64,000 nt of DNA. It comes from Nitrincola sp048264025. Lineage in GTDB: Bacteria; Pseudomonadota; Gammaproteobacteria; Pseudomonadales; Balneatricaceae. This document shows positions 16,935 to 25,103 of this stretch, piece after piece. The number at the start of each line of letters is the position of its first letter. The first letter of the stretch is position 1. Under the pieces are notes generated by a model. That model did not search any database and was not told the DNA's origin. It saw nothing but the letters and a program-made list of their open reading frames with translations. The stretch lies in NCBI RefSeq assembly GCF_048264025.1, contig NZ_JBLXDN010000003.1:1-64000 (forward strand). Direction: 5' to 3'. The position numbers and the translations under genes are program-made.

Positions 16935-16949
16935 ACTGTAATTCTCACA

Positions 16950-16963
16950 AATTGTTAACAATT
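16950..16963. promoter_or_regulatory. Candidate GntR operator near ABC operon start
   Basis: Perfect 14-bp palindrome AATTGTTAACAATT in the divergent region, just upstream of the ABC ATPase gene. A near-identical ATTGTTAATAAT stands next to the gntR start. Many FCD-type GntR regulators bind AT-rich TTGT-N-ACAA palindromes. Confidence 0.55.
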
Positions 16964-17164
16964 AATGATAGATATAGTGCAAGGTGGGTGCCAGATTACT
17001 TAAACACTTAATAAGCGTCTGACTTCATACAATTTTTATCAATTTCCATTGTGTTTATGCGGTATTTTGAATATATATAGTAATCATTGCGGGCTTCAAA
17101 AATGCTTCGTTTTGGGCGCGTAAGTAGGGTTACTGCACAGGTTCGGTGCTTTAAAGAATGAAAG

Positions 17165-17176
17165 ATTGTTAATAAT
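17165..17176. promoter_or_regulatory. Candidate GntR operator near gntR start
   Basis: ATTGTTAATAAT, 11 of 12 identical to the core of the 16950-16963 palindrome, 12 bases before the gntR ATG. The pair suggests autoregulation and co-regulation of both divergent units. Confidence 0.45.
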
Positions 17177-17188
17177 ATTGGAGCAAAA

Positions 17189-17893
17189 ATGAAACCCACC
17201 AATAAATCGTCCGAGATCGAACGCATCGTCACTACCATTGCCCGGGCCGTGGCTGAGCAACGGCTGCCACCCGGCACCCGGCTGATTGAAGCGCAATTGG
17301 TGAGCAGTCTGAAGGCCAACCGCAACCACGTTCGTTCGGCTTTGCAGCAACTGGCACTTCGCCGCATCGTTAGCATCGAGCCCAACCGGGGTGCCAGCAT
17401 CGCCCAGCCCTCCGTTGAAGAGGCCCGGGCAGTATTTACTGCGCGGTCGGTGATTGAACGTGGCATTATCGAAATTCTGGTGAGTAGCGTGCAGACGCTT
17501 GATATATCGCGGCTGAAGAAACAGCGCGACAAGGAACAATCGGTCATTCGCAGTGGACCGCGAGAAGCCATTATTCGCGAGTCTGGTCAGTTCCACCTGC
17601 TATTGGCGAGGCTTGCCGGTAACTCTGTGCTGGAAGAAATGCTGAATGATCTGATCACCCGTAGCTCACTGATCATTTCCCTGTATCAGAAAAACAACGA
17701 CCTTCAATGTGGTTGCGATGAACATAGTGACATTATCCGGGCGATCGAAGAGCGTGATTCGGGCAGGGCAGTACAGTGTATGAGCCACCATCTGAAGGAT
17801 ATTGAGATGGATCTGAACCTGGCGTTCTGGGAAACTCGAACAGTAGATTTTCGTCACGTTTTTGAAACAGATACTGAGTCAGAACTTACCTGA
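17189..17893 (+). CDS. GntR-family transcriptional regulator (FCD domain)
   Basis: 234 residues. The winged helix (about 10-75) includes LPPGTRLIEAQLVSSLKANR and the following VRSALQQLALRRIV; the C-terminal all-helical FCD ligand domain runs about 85-220 with FHLLLARLAGNSVLEEML and HSDIIRAIEERD segments that normally supply metal-binding residues. It is divergent from the ABC-racemase operon and probably controls it in response to the imported compound or its catabolite. GGAG lies 8 bases before the ATG at 17189. Confidence 0.88.
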   Translation: MKPTNKSSEIERIVTTIARAVAEQRLPPGTRLIEAQLVSSLKANRNHVRSALQQLALRRIVSIEPNRGASIAQPSVEEARAVFTARSVIERGIIEILVSSVQTLDISRLKKQRDKEQSVIRSGPREAIIRESGQFHLLLARLAGNSVLEEMLNDLITRSSLIISLYQKNNDLQCGCDEHSDIIRAIEERDSGRAVQCMSHHLKDIEMDLNLAFWETRTVDFRHVFETDTESELT

Positions 17894-18106
17894 AGGTGGA
17901 TGAATAGCCCAATACCCTTGCCACAAGCCTGAAACTGTTGAGCGGTATTACCCTGAGCTTGGTGATCTCATAGCGGCAACTTCGATCTTTGGCTTTCGAG
18001 ACTGGATTTAGCTTCTAGCATGCAGGACAATGCCTTAGCGTCCTGATCTGATAATAATAACAGGTAGGATGAAGACTCGTGATCAAGCCTGACTGGAGTG
18101 CCCCGT

Positions 18107-19225
18107 TTGAATACCGTAATCAGTGGCGTTGGCCTGTATACCCCAATAGATGTTATCAACAATGACGAACTCGTCGAATCGTTTAACTGTTATGTGGCGG
18201 ACTATAATACGCGCCACAGTGCAGGTATAGCGATCGGTGAAGTAACTGAACTGCAACCCTCTTCATCGGCTTTTATCGATAAAGCCTCAGGCATTCTTAG
18301 CCGCCATGTGATGGATAAGCAGGGTATTCTTGACCCTGAGCGCCTCAAACCTTTCATTGCTGCGCGCGATAATGACAGCTTAAGCGTGCAAGCTGAAATG
18401 GCGGTGCAGGCGGCGGCTCAAGCATTGGAAGAGGCTGGATTAACTGGTGCCGATCTGGATTGCGTCATTGTGGCCTGTTCCAATCTGCAGCGCGCCTACC
18501 CGGCGGTGGCCATCGAAGTGCAGCAGGCTTTGGGTGCCGGTGGCTTTGCATTTGATATGAATGTCGCCTGCTCGTCTGCCACCTTTGCCCTGCAGTTGGC
18601 TAGCAATACCATTCAGGCGGGTAACGCCTCGCGCGTGCTGGTGGTAAACCCGGAGATCTGTTCTGCGCATCTGAACTACCGTGATAGAGACAGCCATTTT
18701 ATCTTTGGTGATGCTTGCACCGCGATGATTGTTGAGGCAGCTGAATTGGCCAGTGCAGCTAATCAGTTCAGCATTGTGGGCACCCGGTTGAAAACGGCCT
18801 TCTCCAATAACATCCGCAACAACTTTGGTTTTCTGAGCAAATGTGAGGACCGTGATCCGGACTCAGCCGATACCTATTTCGTGCAGCAAGGGCGCAAGGT
18901 ATTCAAAGATGTGGTGCCGATGGTCGCTGAGCTGCTTATTGATCATCTTGCTTCGCTGAATCTGTCAGCTTCGGAGCTGCGCCGTTTGTGGCTGCATCAG
19001 GCGAATATCAATATGAACAGCCTGATCGCACGCAAAGTGCTGGGACGTGACCCTGAAGCGCATGAAGCGCCGACTATTCTGCATGAGTTTGGTAACACCA
19101 GCTCAGCGGCCTCCATTATTGCGTTTCAGCGTTTTCGTGAAGGCTTGGAGGCGGGTGATCTGTGTCTGCTCAGCTCGTTCGGGGCGGGGTATTCGGTCGG
19201 TTCAGTGATTCTGCGAAAAGTGTGA
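18107..19225 (+). CDS. Beta-ketoacyl-ACP synthase III, PA3286-like
   Basis: 372-residue thiolase-fold condensing enzyme. The Cys-His-Asn triad is visible: Cys in NVACSSATF (near 154), His in LWLHQANINMN (near 295), Asn in FGNTSSAAS (near 328). The N-terminus and length match Pseudomonas PA3286, which condenses octanoyl-CoA from beta-oxidation with malonyl-ACP, rather than classical FabH. The frame is open from GTG 18098, but TTG 18107 has TGGAG at 18094-18098 at good spacing and gives MNTVISGVGLYTP, so I use it. Apparently monocistronic. Confidence 0.88.
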   Translation: MNTVISGVGLYTPIDVINNDELVESFNCYVADYNTRHSAGIAIGEVTELQPSSSAFIDKASGILSRHVMDKQGILDPERLKPFIAARDNDSLSVQAEMAVQAAAQALEEAGLTGADLDCVIVACSNLQRAYPAVAIEVQQALGAGGFAFDMNVACSSATFALQLASNTIQAGNASRVLVVNPEICSAHLNYRDRDSHFIFGDACTAMIVEAAELASAANQFSIVGTRLKTAFSNNIRNNFGFLSKCEDRDPDSADTYFVQQGRKVFKDVVPMVAELLIDHLASLNLSASELRRLWLHQANINMNSLIARKVLGRDPEAHEAPTILHEFGNTSSAASIIAFQRFREGLEAGDLCLLSSFGAGYSVGSVILRKV

Positions 19226-19265
19226 AGGGCCTGACGCATCAGGCCCTGGTGCGTTTGTAGTCGTA

Positions 19266-20195
19266 TTAATACCCGCGTTGGCGATCAACCTGTCCGCTGA
19301 TGCTTTCGCCCGCTTGCAGTGCTTGCAGTTTCTCGGCTATCTGACGGATGGTTTCTTCACGCAGCGTAGGTGCCGAAATATGCGGTGTCAGGGTGATCTG
19401 TGGGTGTGACCAGAAGGGGTGTGTTTCTGGCAGAGGCTCCTGCTCGAACACATCCAGCACCGCATGCAGTAACTGGCCCTCATCCAATGCGGCCAGCAGG
19501 TCATCTTCATTCAGATGCTGTCCACGGCCGACGTTAATGAGCACGCTCTGCGGTTGTAACTGCGATAGCAGTGACTGATTGAGAATGCCCTGGGTTTCCG
19601 CTGTCAGTGGCAGGGTGTTGATCAGGATGCGGGTTCTGCCAAGGAAACTCGCCAGTGCGTCCTGACCACTGAAGCTTTCGACACCTGGAAAGGTTTTGGC
19701 CTGACGGGTCCAACTGGCAACAGGGTATTCCAACAATGCCAGTGCCTGAGCGGCTTTGTTGCCGATCTGTCCCAATCCCAACAGACCAATCGGCCAGTCT
19801 TTACGGCGGCAGGGCGCTTGCATTTTCCAGTATTTATCTTGTTGCTGTTGACGATAAATCGGCATGGCACGGGTGATTTCGGCTATCTGGTGAACCAGGT
19901 ATTCAGCCATCTGTGCCGACATGCCGGCATCTTCCAGCCGGTAAATGGGTAATGCATCCGGTAGGGCAGGAAGCTTAAGCAAGGCATCTACACCGGCTCC
20001 CAGGTTGAAAATTGCCTTGAGTCCAGGTTCATTTTCAAATAGTACCGCTGGGGGTTGCCACACCAGCGCATAATCGGCTTGTTGCGGTGGCATATCATCC
20101 TGCCATGCGATGAGTTCAGCATCGGGCAGGGCCGCCTGCAAAGGGGTGATCCAGCGCTCGGGGCGCGGATCAGGGGATACAAACAGTATTTTCAC
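19266..20195 (-). CDS. ghrA: Glyoxylate/hydroxypyruvate reductase A
   Basis: 309-residue D-2-hydroxyacid dehydrogenase of the GhrA type, reducing glyoxylate and hydroxypyruvate with NADPH. The Rossmann motif GLLGLGQIG (about 139-147) and catalytic Arg in INVGRGQHLN, Glu in DVFEQEPLP and His in TPHISAPT are in the expected order. The start is GTG 20195, preceded by AGGAGG six bases upstream. Convergent with the KAS III gene, 40 bases apart. Confidence 0.88.
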   Translation of the reverse strand: MKILFVSPDPRPERWITPLQAALPDAELIAWQDDMPPQQADYALVWQPPAVLFENEPGLKAIFNLGAGVDALLKLPALPDALPIYRLEDAGMSAQMAEYLVHQIAEITRAMPIYRQQQQDKYWKMQAPCRRKDWPIGLLGLGQIGNKAAQALALLEYPVASWTRQAKTFPGVESFSGQDALASFLGRTRILINTLPLTAETQGILNQSLLSQLQPQSVLINVGRGQHLNEDDLLAALDEGQLLHAVLDVFEQEPLPETHPFWSHPQITLTPHISAPTLREETIRQIAEKLQALQAGESISGQVDRQRGY

Positions 20196-20351
20196 GTGAC
20201 CTCCTGAGTTCTGCCTTGAGTGTATAAGGGAAGTCAGAGCAATGCATCCCCGCTATCAGCCAATTTGTCATCATGACGAAATTTTAACCCAGTAGGCTCA
20301 AGGCTTGGTTTACACTGTTTTCTTTAGTTGAAGTACGGCGAGCACCCACTC

Positions 20352-20972
20352 ATGAATCTGGCTATGTTGTCTGTTTTTATTCCTACATTTTTCTTTGTCT
20401 CTGTGACACCGGGCATGTGTATGACCCTGGCGATGACGTTGGGCATCACCCTCGGTGTTAAACGAACCCTGTGGATGATGTGGGGAGAAATGCTCGGTGT
20501 GGCACTGGTCGCTTTGCTCGCTGTACTCGGTGTGGCGGCGGTGTTGTTGACCTACCCCGGTTTCTTTCAGGTATTTAAGTGGATTGGTGGTGCGTATCTG
20601 ATCTATGTGGGAGTACAGATGTGGCAGTCGCGTGGCCGCATGGCCATTCCGGAAACTGCTGCTGTGCGTCAGACTGTGTCAGCCTGGCAGTTGTTTATGC
20701 AGGGGTTTGTGACAGCCGTGGCTAACCCCAAAGGCTGGGCTTTCCACGTGGCGCTGTTGCCGCCTTTTATCGATCAGAGTCAGCCGCTGGTACCGCAGTT
20801 ATCCTTGTTGTTGGGTATTATTGTGCTGCTGGAACTGGTTTGTATGCTGATTTATGCCGGTGGTGGTAAGGCTTTGCGCTTGTTCCTGCAGCATGCTCAC
20901 AATGTGCGTCTGCTTAATCGGATTGCGGGTAGTTTGATGCTGGGTGTTGGGGTTTGGTTGGCTGCTTTTTGA
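20352..20972 (+). CDS. LysE/RhtB-family amino-acid exporter
   Basis: 206-residue membrane protein with about six hydrophobic segments. FVSVTPGMCMTLAMTLG carries the family TPG motif with Met-Cys instead of the common Pro-Asn, and AVANPKGWAFHVALLPP is the second signature. ATG 20352 is preferred over TTG 20328. It ends just before a 561-base intergenic region carrying repeat copy A. The substrate (homoserine lactone, threonine or other) is not readable. Confidence 0.86.
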   Translation: MNLAMLSVFIPTFFFVSVTPGMCMTLAMTLGITLGVKRTLWMMWGEMLGVALVALLAVLGVAAVLLTYPGFFQVFKWIGGAYLIYVGVQMWQSRGRMAIPETAAVRQTVSAWQLFMQGFVTAVANPKGWAFHVALLPPFIDQSQPLVPQLSLLLGIIVLLELVCMLIYAGGGKALRLFLQHAHNVRLLNRIAGSLMLGVGVWLAAF

Positions 20973-21011
20973 TGGCTTAGCCTGCTAAGGTCATTGGGTC
21001 TGTGTCATGCA

Positions 21012-21270
21012 GGGGTGGTGGTATCGCTTTGGTGCGACACGCTTTTCGCCGTCCTGGCCGCTCGGCTGTCGCCATCCATGGCGCCAGACGGTCACTCCAA
21101 AGCGATACCACCACCCCGCCCACAGTCCTCTGCCAAATCAACTTCACGCTGGCACCCATCTTTGGTGGGGGGGTGATGGGATCGGGTTTGGCTGACCCTG
21201 TGCGCCAGGACGGCGCACTGGAGCCCCCAGGGATGGGTTCACGGCGAGTCAGACAAACGCCGACCCCATC
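21012..21270. repeat. Large intergenic palindromic repeat, copy A
   Basis: About 259 bp made of two palindromic modules joined by a conserved linker (CCGCCCACAGTCCTCTGCCA, then ACGCTGGCACCCA). Module 1 has perfect 21-bp arms (21012-21032 and 21097-21117) around a 64-base loop. Module 2 has imperfect arms (21175-21196 and 21248-21270) enclosing a GTGCGCC/GGCGCAC core. A related copy with the same order lies at 52793-53197. The copies differ by a compensatory pair in the module 1 arm (GTATCGC/GCGATAC here, GTATCAC/GTGATAC there). Not a coding element; REP/BIME- or MITE-like by appearance. Confidence 0.85.
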
Positions 21271-21341
21271 AGCCCCAAACCCACGACAATCCCATGAAAA
21301 AGATGCTTTGTCTGGCCTGATGCGATAAACTGCCGCCAACG

Positions 21342-21367
21342 AGCCGTCCGACGTGACGGCTTTTTTT
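21342..21367 (+). terminator. Rho-independent terminator
   Basis: Seven-bp stem AGCCGTC/GACGGCT with loop CGACGT, running into a seven-T tract. Outer GCCAAC (21335-21340) and GTTGGC (21368-21373) extend the dyad. It ends transcripts about 370 bases after the RhtB stop, after repeat copy A, so it may serve a repeat-derived or small RNA transcript. Confidence 0.8.
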
Positions 21368-21533
21368 GTTGGCAGGGTGTTTGACCGGAATTTCGACGGC
21401 CCTTTCCTGCATCAGGCCAGTTGGCCATACTGCTGTTAGCGCAACGATGAAACCTGTTCCGGTGTTTTTAATCCGCCAGCTCTTTTTCAAGGTTGGATGC
21501 GCGAATTCGGCGATTTAACCAAGAGATGATTTA

Positions 21534-22799
21534 ATGAGTTTTGCCACACTGGGGTTATCTGACTCCATTCTGAAAGCAGTAGTTGAACAAGGCTACGATA
21601 CACCTTCCCCGATCCAGAGCCAGGCCATTCCGTTGGTGCTAGCAGGCAAAGACCTGATGGCAGCTGCGCAAACGGGTACAGGAAAAACAGCCGGTTTTAC
21701 CCTGCCGATTCTGGAACGCTTAAGCCAGGGTAAGCCAGCGACGGCTAACCAGGTACGCACCCTTATTTTAACCCCGACACGTGAATTGGCCGCTCAGGTT
21801 GCTGAAAGTGTGAGCACTTATAGCCGCTATCTGCCATTGCGCTCGGCTGTCGTGTTTGGTGGTGTAAAAATCAATCCGCAGATGATGAAGCTGCGCAAGG
21901 GTGTAGATGTATTGATCGCCACACCGGGTCGGTTGATGGATTTGTATAAGCAAAATGCAGTGCGTTTTGATCAGCTCGAAGTACTGGTACTGGATGAAGC
22001 CGACCGGATGCTGGACATGGGCTTTATCCATGATATCAAGCGCATTATGGCGATCCTGCCTGCCAAGCGTCAGACGCTGATGTTCTCGGCAACCTTCTCA
22101 ACTGAGATACGTAAACTCGCCAAGGGTTTGCTCAATGATCCGCAGGAAGTGTCGGTAACCCCGTCGAATGCCGCCGCACCTAGTGTTGAGCAGTGGATCA
22201 GTCCGGTGGATAAAAACCAGAAAGCTGGCTTGTTATGTAACTTGATTCATCAGGGGAAATGGCAGCAGGTGCTGGTGTTTACCCGTACCAAACATGGTGC
22301 CAACAAGCTGACCAAACAGCTGGAATCTAACCATATTACCGCTATCGCTATTCATGGTAACAAGAGCCAGAATGCGCGTACCAAAGCCCTGGCTGATTTT
22401 AAAGCCGGTGAGGTGCGGGTATTGGTGGCAACGGATATTGCGGCGCGTGGTCTGGATATTGATCATCTACCCCATGTGGTTAACTATGACCTTCCAAATG
22501 TGCCGGAAGACTATGTGCACCGTATTGGTCGTACCGGACGTGCCGGAAAGGTCGGTATAGCTGTGTCACTGGTGTGTGCGGATGAACTGGATCACTTGCG
22601 TTCGATTGAACGTCTGACCAAAAAAGTGCTGGAGCGTCGTGTGGTAGCCGGTTTTGAGCCGGTTCACCCTTTACCTGATTCCAGCCTGGCTGCACCCAGA
22701 CATAAACCTCAGGGTGCCAGGCGTAAACCCGCAACCGGGCACCGTGATGGTGTGCGTTCAGGTGAGCTGGCTCGAGGTCATCGACCCGCGCGTCGATAA
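21534..22799 (+). CDS. rhlE: DEAD-box RNA helicase, RhlE-like
   Basis: 421 residues. Motif Q (FATLGLSDSILKAV...TPSPIQ), I AQTGTGKT (45-52), Ia PTRELAAQV, Ib TPGRLMD, II DEADRMLDMGF (about 153), III SATFS, IV-V and VI HRIGRTGRAG are all present, followed by a short basic tail. RhlE helicases remodel rRNA during ribosome assembly and RNA in the degradosome. The C-terminal extension is short, as in the RhlE group. The start is ATG 21534 after a weak AAGAGAT site. Confidence 0.9.
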   Translation: MSFATLGLSDSILKAVVEQGYDTPSPIQSQAIPLVLAGKDLMAAAQTGTGKTAGFTLPILERLSQGKPATANQVRTLILTPTRELAAQVAESVSTYSRYLPLRSAVVFGGVKINPQMMKLRKGVDVLIATPGRLMDLYKQNAVRFDQLEVLVLDEADRMLDMGFIHDIKRIMAILPAKRQTLMFSATFSTEIRKLAKGLLNDPQEVSVTPSNAAAPSVEQWISPVDKNQKAGLLCNLIHQGKWQQVLVFTRTKHGANKLTKQLESNHITAIAIHGNKSQNARTKALADFKAGEVRVLVATDIAARGLDIDHLPHVVNYDLPNVPEDYVHRIGRTGRAGKVGIAVSLVCADELDHLRSIERLTKKVLERRVVAGFEPVHPLPDSSLAAPRHKPQGARRKPATGHRDGVRSGELARGHRPARR

Positions 22800-22809
22800 C
22801 GTCTATTCA

Positions 22810-23337
22810 ATGGATAAGCTACCAGTTATTCAAGGGTTCCCACCCTTAGTGGCTGAAGGGGCACGGGTCCTCATTCTCGGCAGTATGCCAGGTGAGGCTT
22901 CGATTCGTGCCCAGGCTTATTATGCCCACCCCCGCAACACCTTCTGGCCGATCATGGCCGAACTCTTCGAATTTGATTTGACCTTACCTTATGCGCAGCG
23001 AGTGGCTGAACTACAGGCTCGCGGTGTGGCTGTCTGGGATGTGTTACAGGCCTGTCAGCGACAGGGGAGTCTTGATACAGCCATTTGCCTGACTTCAGAA
23101 GTACCCAATGATTTCGAGCGTTTTTTTGAGTGCTATCCACAAATAGACTCGGTATTTTGTAATGGTGAAAAAGCCTGGAAGAGCTTCAACCGGCATGTGC
23201 TCAAGCCTTTGGCGTTGGAATCATTGAACTGTCAGCGCTTACCCTCTACCAGCCCGGCTCATGCCAGCCTGTCTTTTCAGGCGAAACTGGATGCATGGCA
23301 AGTTGTGGCAGATGCCTTAATAAGCAGGCAGCCATAA
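22810..23337 (+). CDS. DNA-deoxyinosine glycosylase (uracil-DNA glycosylase superfamily)
   Basis: 175-residue DNA repair enzyme of the hypoxanthine-DNA glycosylase family. The active-site region ILGSMPGEASIRAQAYYA and the adjoining HPRNTFWPIM are characteristic; SLNCQRLPSTSPAHA carries the C-terminal motif with the SPA-H pattern. It would remove deaminated adenine (hypoxanthine) from DNA. The frame is open from 22654 within rhlE, but ATG 22810 is the natural start, 11 bases after the rhlE stop, so the genes are probably co-transcribed. Confidence 0.85.
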   Translation: MDKLPVIQGFPPLVAEGARVLILGSMPGEASIRAQAYYAHPRNTFWPIMAELFEFDLTLPYAQRVAELQARGVAVWDVLQACQRQGSLDTAICLTSEVPNDFERFFECYPQIDSVFCNGEKAWKSFNRHVLKPLALESLNCQRLPSTSPAHASLSFQAKLDAWQVVADALISRQP

Positions 23338-23354
23338 TTCAGCGGCTATTCGCA

Positions 23355-23516
23355 TTATTTCCAGTCATTGTTTTGGTCATGCGAAAGTGCACCCACCATT
23401 TGCGTGCGTTGTTCGGTTAATCCGGCGGTGTCGAGTATGTTGTCGATACGTTGGTGCAGGCTTTGCGTTAACATTGCGAACAGGGCTGCCAATACACGGC
23501 GATTTTGTTTCAGGCT
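23355..23516 (-). pseudogene. 3' remnant of an unidentified gene
   Basis: The minus strand is open for 53 codons between a TGA at 23517-23519 and a TAA at 23355, reading QNRRVLAALFAMLTQSLHQR, then RIDNILDTAGLTEQR and ending NDWK. It looks like an amphipathic C-terminal tail but I do not recognise the family. It lies just downstream of the hsd operon terminator and may be what is left of a gene cut when the island inserted. It could also be a short expressed ORF from ATG 23474 (39 residues). Confidence 0.4.
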
Positions 23517-23532
23517 TCAATAGTTAAATTGA

Positions 23533-23554
23533 GAAAGGGGCCTAGGCCCCTTTC
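23533..23554 (-). terminator. Terminator of the hsd operon
   Basis: Perfect 22-bp palindrome: GAAAGGGGCC, TA at its centre, GGCCCCTTTC. It lies 10 bases after the hsdM stop on the minus strand. The downstream T-tract is weak (TCTCAATTT), so termination may be partial. Confidence 0.6.
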
Positions 23555-23564
23555 CTATTAATGA

Positions 23565-25103
23565 CTACTTATTTGTCCCTAATCCAACAGCAACATCTCT
23601 AAACGCTGCCAGAGCAGCTTCCAAATGATCGATGATTTCTTGTTGAAGTATCTCTGGTGGAGGAAGATTATCTAGATTATCCAAACTGTCATCTTTAAGC
23701 CAAAACACATCAAGGCTGGCTTTGTCGCGGTTAATTAGTTCATCGTAGCTGTAATACTTGAAACGCTCGGTCTCTTTGCGAACATGGCGATTTTCAGGGT
23801 TGTAGCACTGAATAAAATCTTTGAGATCACTCAACATCATAGGGCGTTGTTTTAGCGTGAAGTGCTTATTGGTTCTTAGGTCATAAAACCAAATACTTTT
23901 GGTGTGCACCTTTTCATCACGAGGTGCGTTATCAAAAAACACCACGTTTGCTTTTACGCCATTGGCATAAAAAATCCCTGTTGGTAAGCGTAAAATAGTG
24001 TGTACGTCACAGTTATTTAACCACTTACGGCGTATACGTTCGCCTGAACCGCCTTCAAATAATACGTTATCAGGTAATACGACCGCTGCTTTGCCTGTAT
24101 CCTTTAAGCTCGCAACAATGTGCTGTAAAAAATTAAGCTGTTTGTTGGTAGTGGTAGCCCAAAAGTCCTGGCGCTCATAGGTTAAGGCTTCTTTGTCTTC
24201 GCCACCTTCAGCATTGGTAATCGTCATACTGCTTTTTTTACCAAATGGCGGGTTAGCTAATACGTAATCAACCTTGTCTTCACCTTTAATAGCGGTTAAC
24301 AAAGCATCGGCACGGGCAACTTTAGGCTCGCCATCAATACTGCCAATATTGTGTAAAAACAAATTCATTAAACACATGCGACGAGTTGAAGGCACAATCT
24401 CATTACCAACGAAGGTCTCATCACGTAAGAACTTCACTTGGTCTTTGTTAAGCTTTGATTTAGCAATCGTGCTGGCGTTATCTTTAGCGGGGTTCCAGTG
24501 GTTCATGCCTTTTTCAATCCACTGCTTATCGCCATAAGCAATCCAATCACTGGCGCTTAAAAAGAAGCCGCCTGTACCGCAAGCAGGATCTAAAATTGTT
24601 TTCTTAGGCTCAGGGCGCACACATGCTAGCATGGCATCAATTAACGGGCGCGGGGTAAAGTACTGACCAGCACCACTTTTAGTATCTTCGGCGTTCTTTT
24701 GCAGTAAACCTTCGTATAAATCGCCTTTGGCATCGGCATCAAGGCTGATCCAGCTCTCTTCATCAATCATTTTGACAATGCGCGACAACTTAGCTGGGTC
24801 GGGGATTTTGTTCTCAGACTTATAAAAGATAGCGCCCAGCATACCCGGGGCATCCGCGAGTTTTTTTAATACCCTACGGTATTGGTTTTCTAGTGTTTCA
24901 CCGGTTAGACCTGTTAATGAATCCCAGTTGTAGTCGCTCGGTACTTTGGTATCACGTGAGTAAGGGGGCTGCGAGTATTCGTGAGCCATTTTTAAAAACA
25001 GCAGGTAGGTTAACTGTTCTAAATAGTCACCATAACCAACACCGTCATCACGCAAGGTATGACAATAATTCCAAACTTTTTGAACCAATGCGGGTGCATT
25101 CAT
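23565..25103 (-). CDS. hsdM: Type I restriction-modification DNA methyltransferase subunit
   Basis: 512-residue N6-adenine methyltransferase. The HsdM N-terminal helical domain (about 1-130) is followed by the SAM-binding motif DPACGTGGFFLSA (about 171-183) and catalytic NPPF (about 283). With HsdS it methylates the bipartite target and protects host DNA; with HsdR it forms the restriction complex. The start overlaps the upstream DUF1016 stop by 4 bases. It is the last gene of the operon, separated from hsdS by three accessory genes, an unusual order, so methylation capacity is transcribed last. Confidence 0.95.
   Translation of the reverse strand: MNAPALVQKVWNYCHTLRDDGVGYGDYLEQLTYLLFLKMAHEYSQPPYSRDTKVPSDYNWDSLTGLTGETLENQYRRVLKKLADAPGMLGAIFYKSENKIPDPAKLSRIVKMIDEESWISLDADAKGDLYEGLLQKNAEDTKSGAGQYFTPRPLIDAMLACVRPEPKKTILDPACGTGGFFLSASDWIAYGDKQWIEKGMNHWNPAKDNASTIAKSKLNKDQVKFLRDETFVGNEIVPSTRRMCLMNLFLHNIGSIDGEPKVARADALLTAIKGEDKVDYVLANPPFGKKSSMTITNAEGGEDKEALTYERQDFWATTTNKQLNFLQHIVASLKDTGKAAVVLPDNVLFEGGSGERIRRKWLNNCDVHTILRLPTGIFYANGVKANVVFFDNAPRDEKVHTKSIWFYDLRTNKHFTLKQRPMMLSDLKDFIQCYNPENRHVRKETERFKYYSYDELINRDKASLDVFWLKDDSLDNLDNLPPPEILQQEIIDHLEAALAAFRDVAVGLGTNK

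Larger units (their letters stand above)
20973..21533. other. 561-bp intergenic region with large palindromic repeat and orphan terminator
   Basis: No gene is supported. It holds repeat copy A (21012-21270), a strong plus-strand terminator (21342-21367) and the rhlE leader. Short open frames through the repeat are by-products of its palindromes. Confidence 0.7.

Noticed and set aside
21001..21300. CRISPR-like array or tRNA gene in the repeat regions
   Set aside because: Only two distant copies exist, each palindromic rather than regularly spaced direct repeats, and no cloverleaf was found.
20994..21328. Overlapping short ORFs on both strands through repeat copy A
   Set aside because: They follow the palindromic arms, have no ribosome sites or recognisable protein pattern, and appear in several frames at once.
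22654..22809. Extended N-terminus for the DNA-deoxyinosine glycosylase
   Set aside because: The extra 52 residues are read through rhlE in another frame and do not belong to the family; ATG 22810 gives the normal protein.
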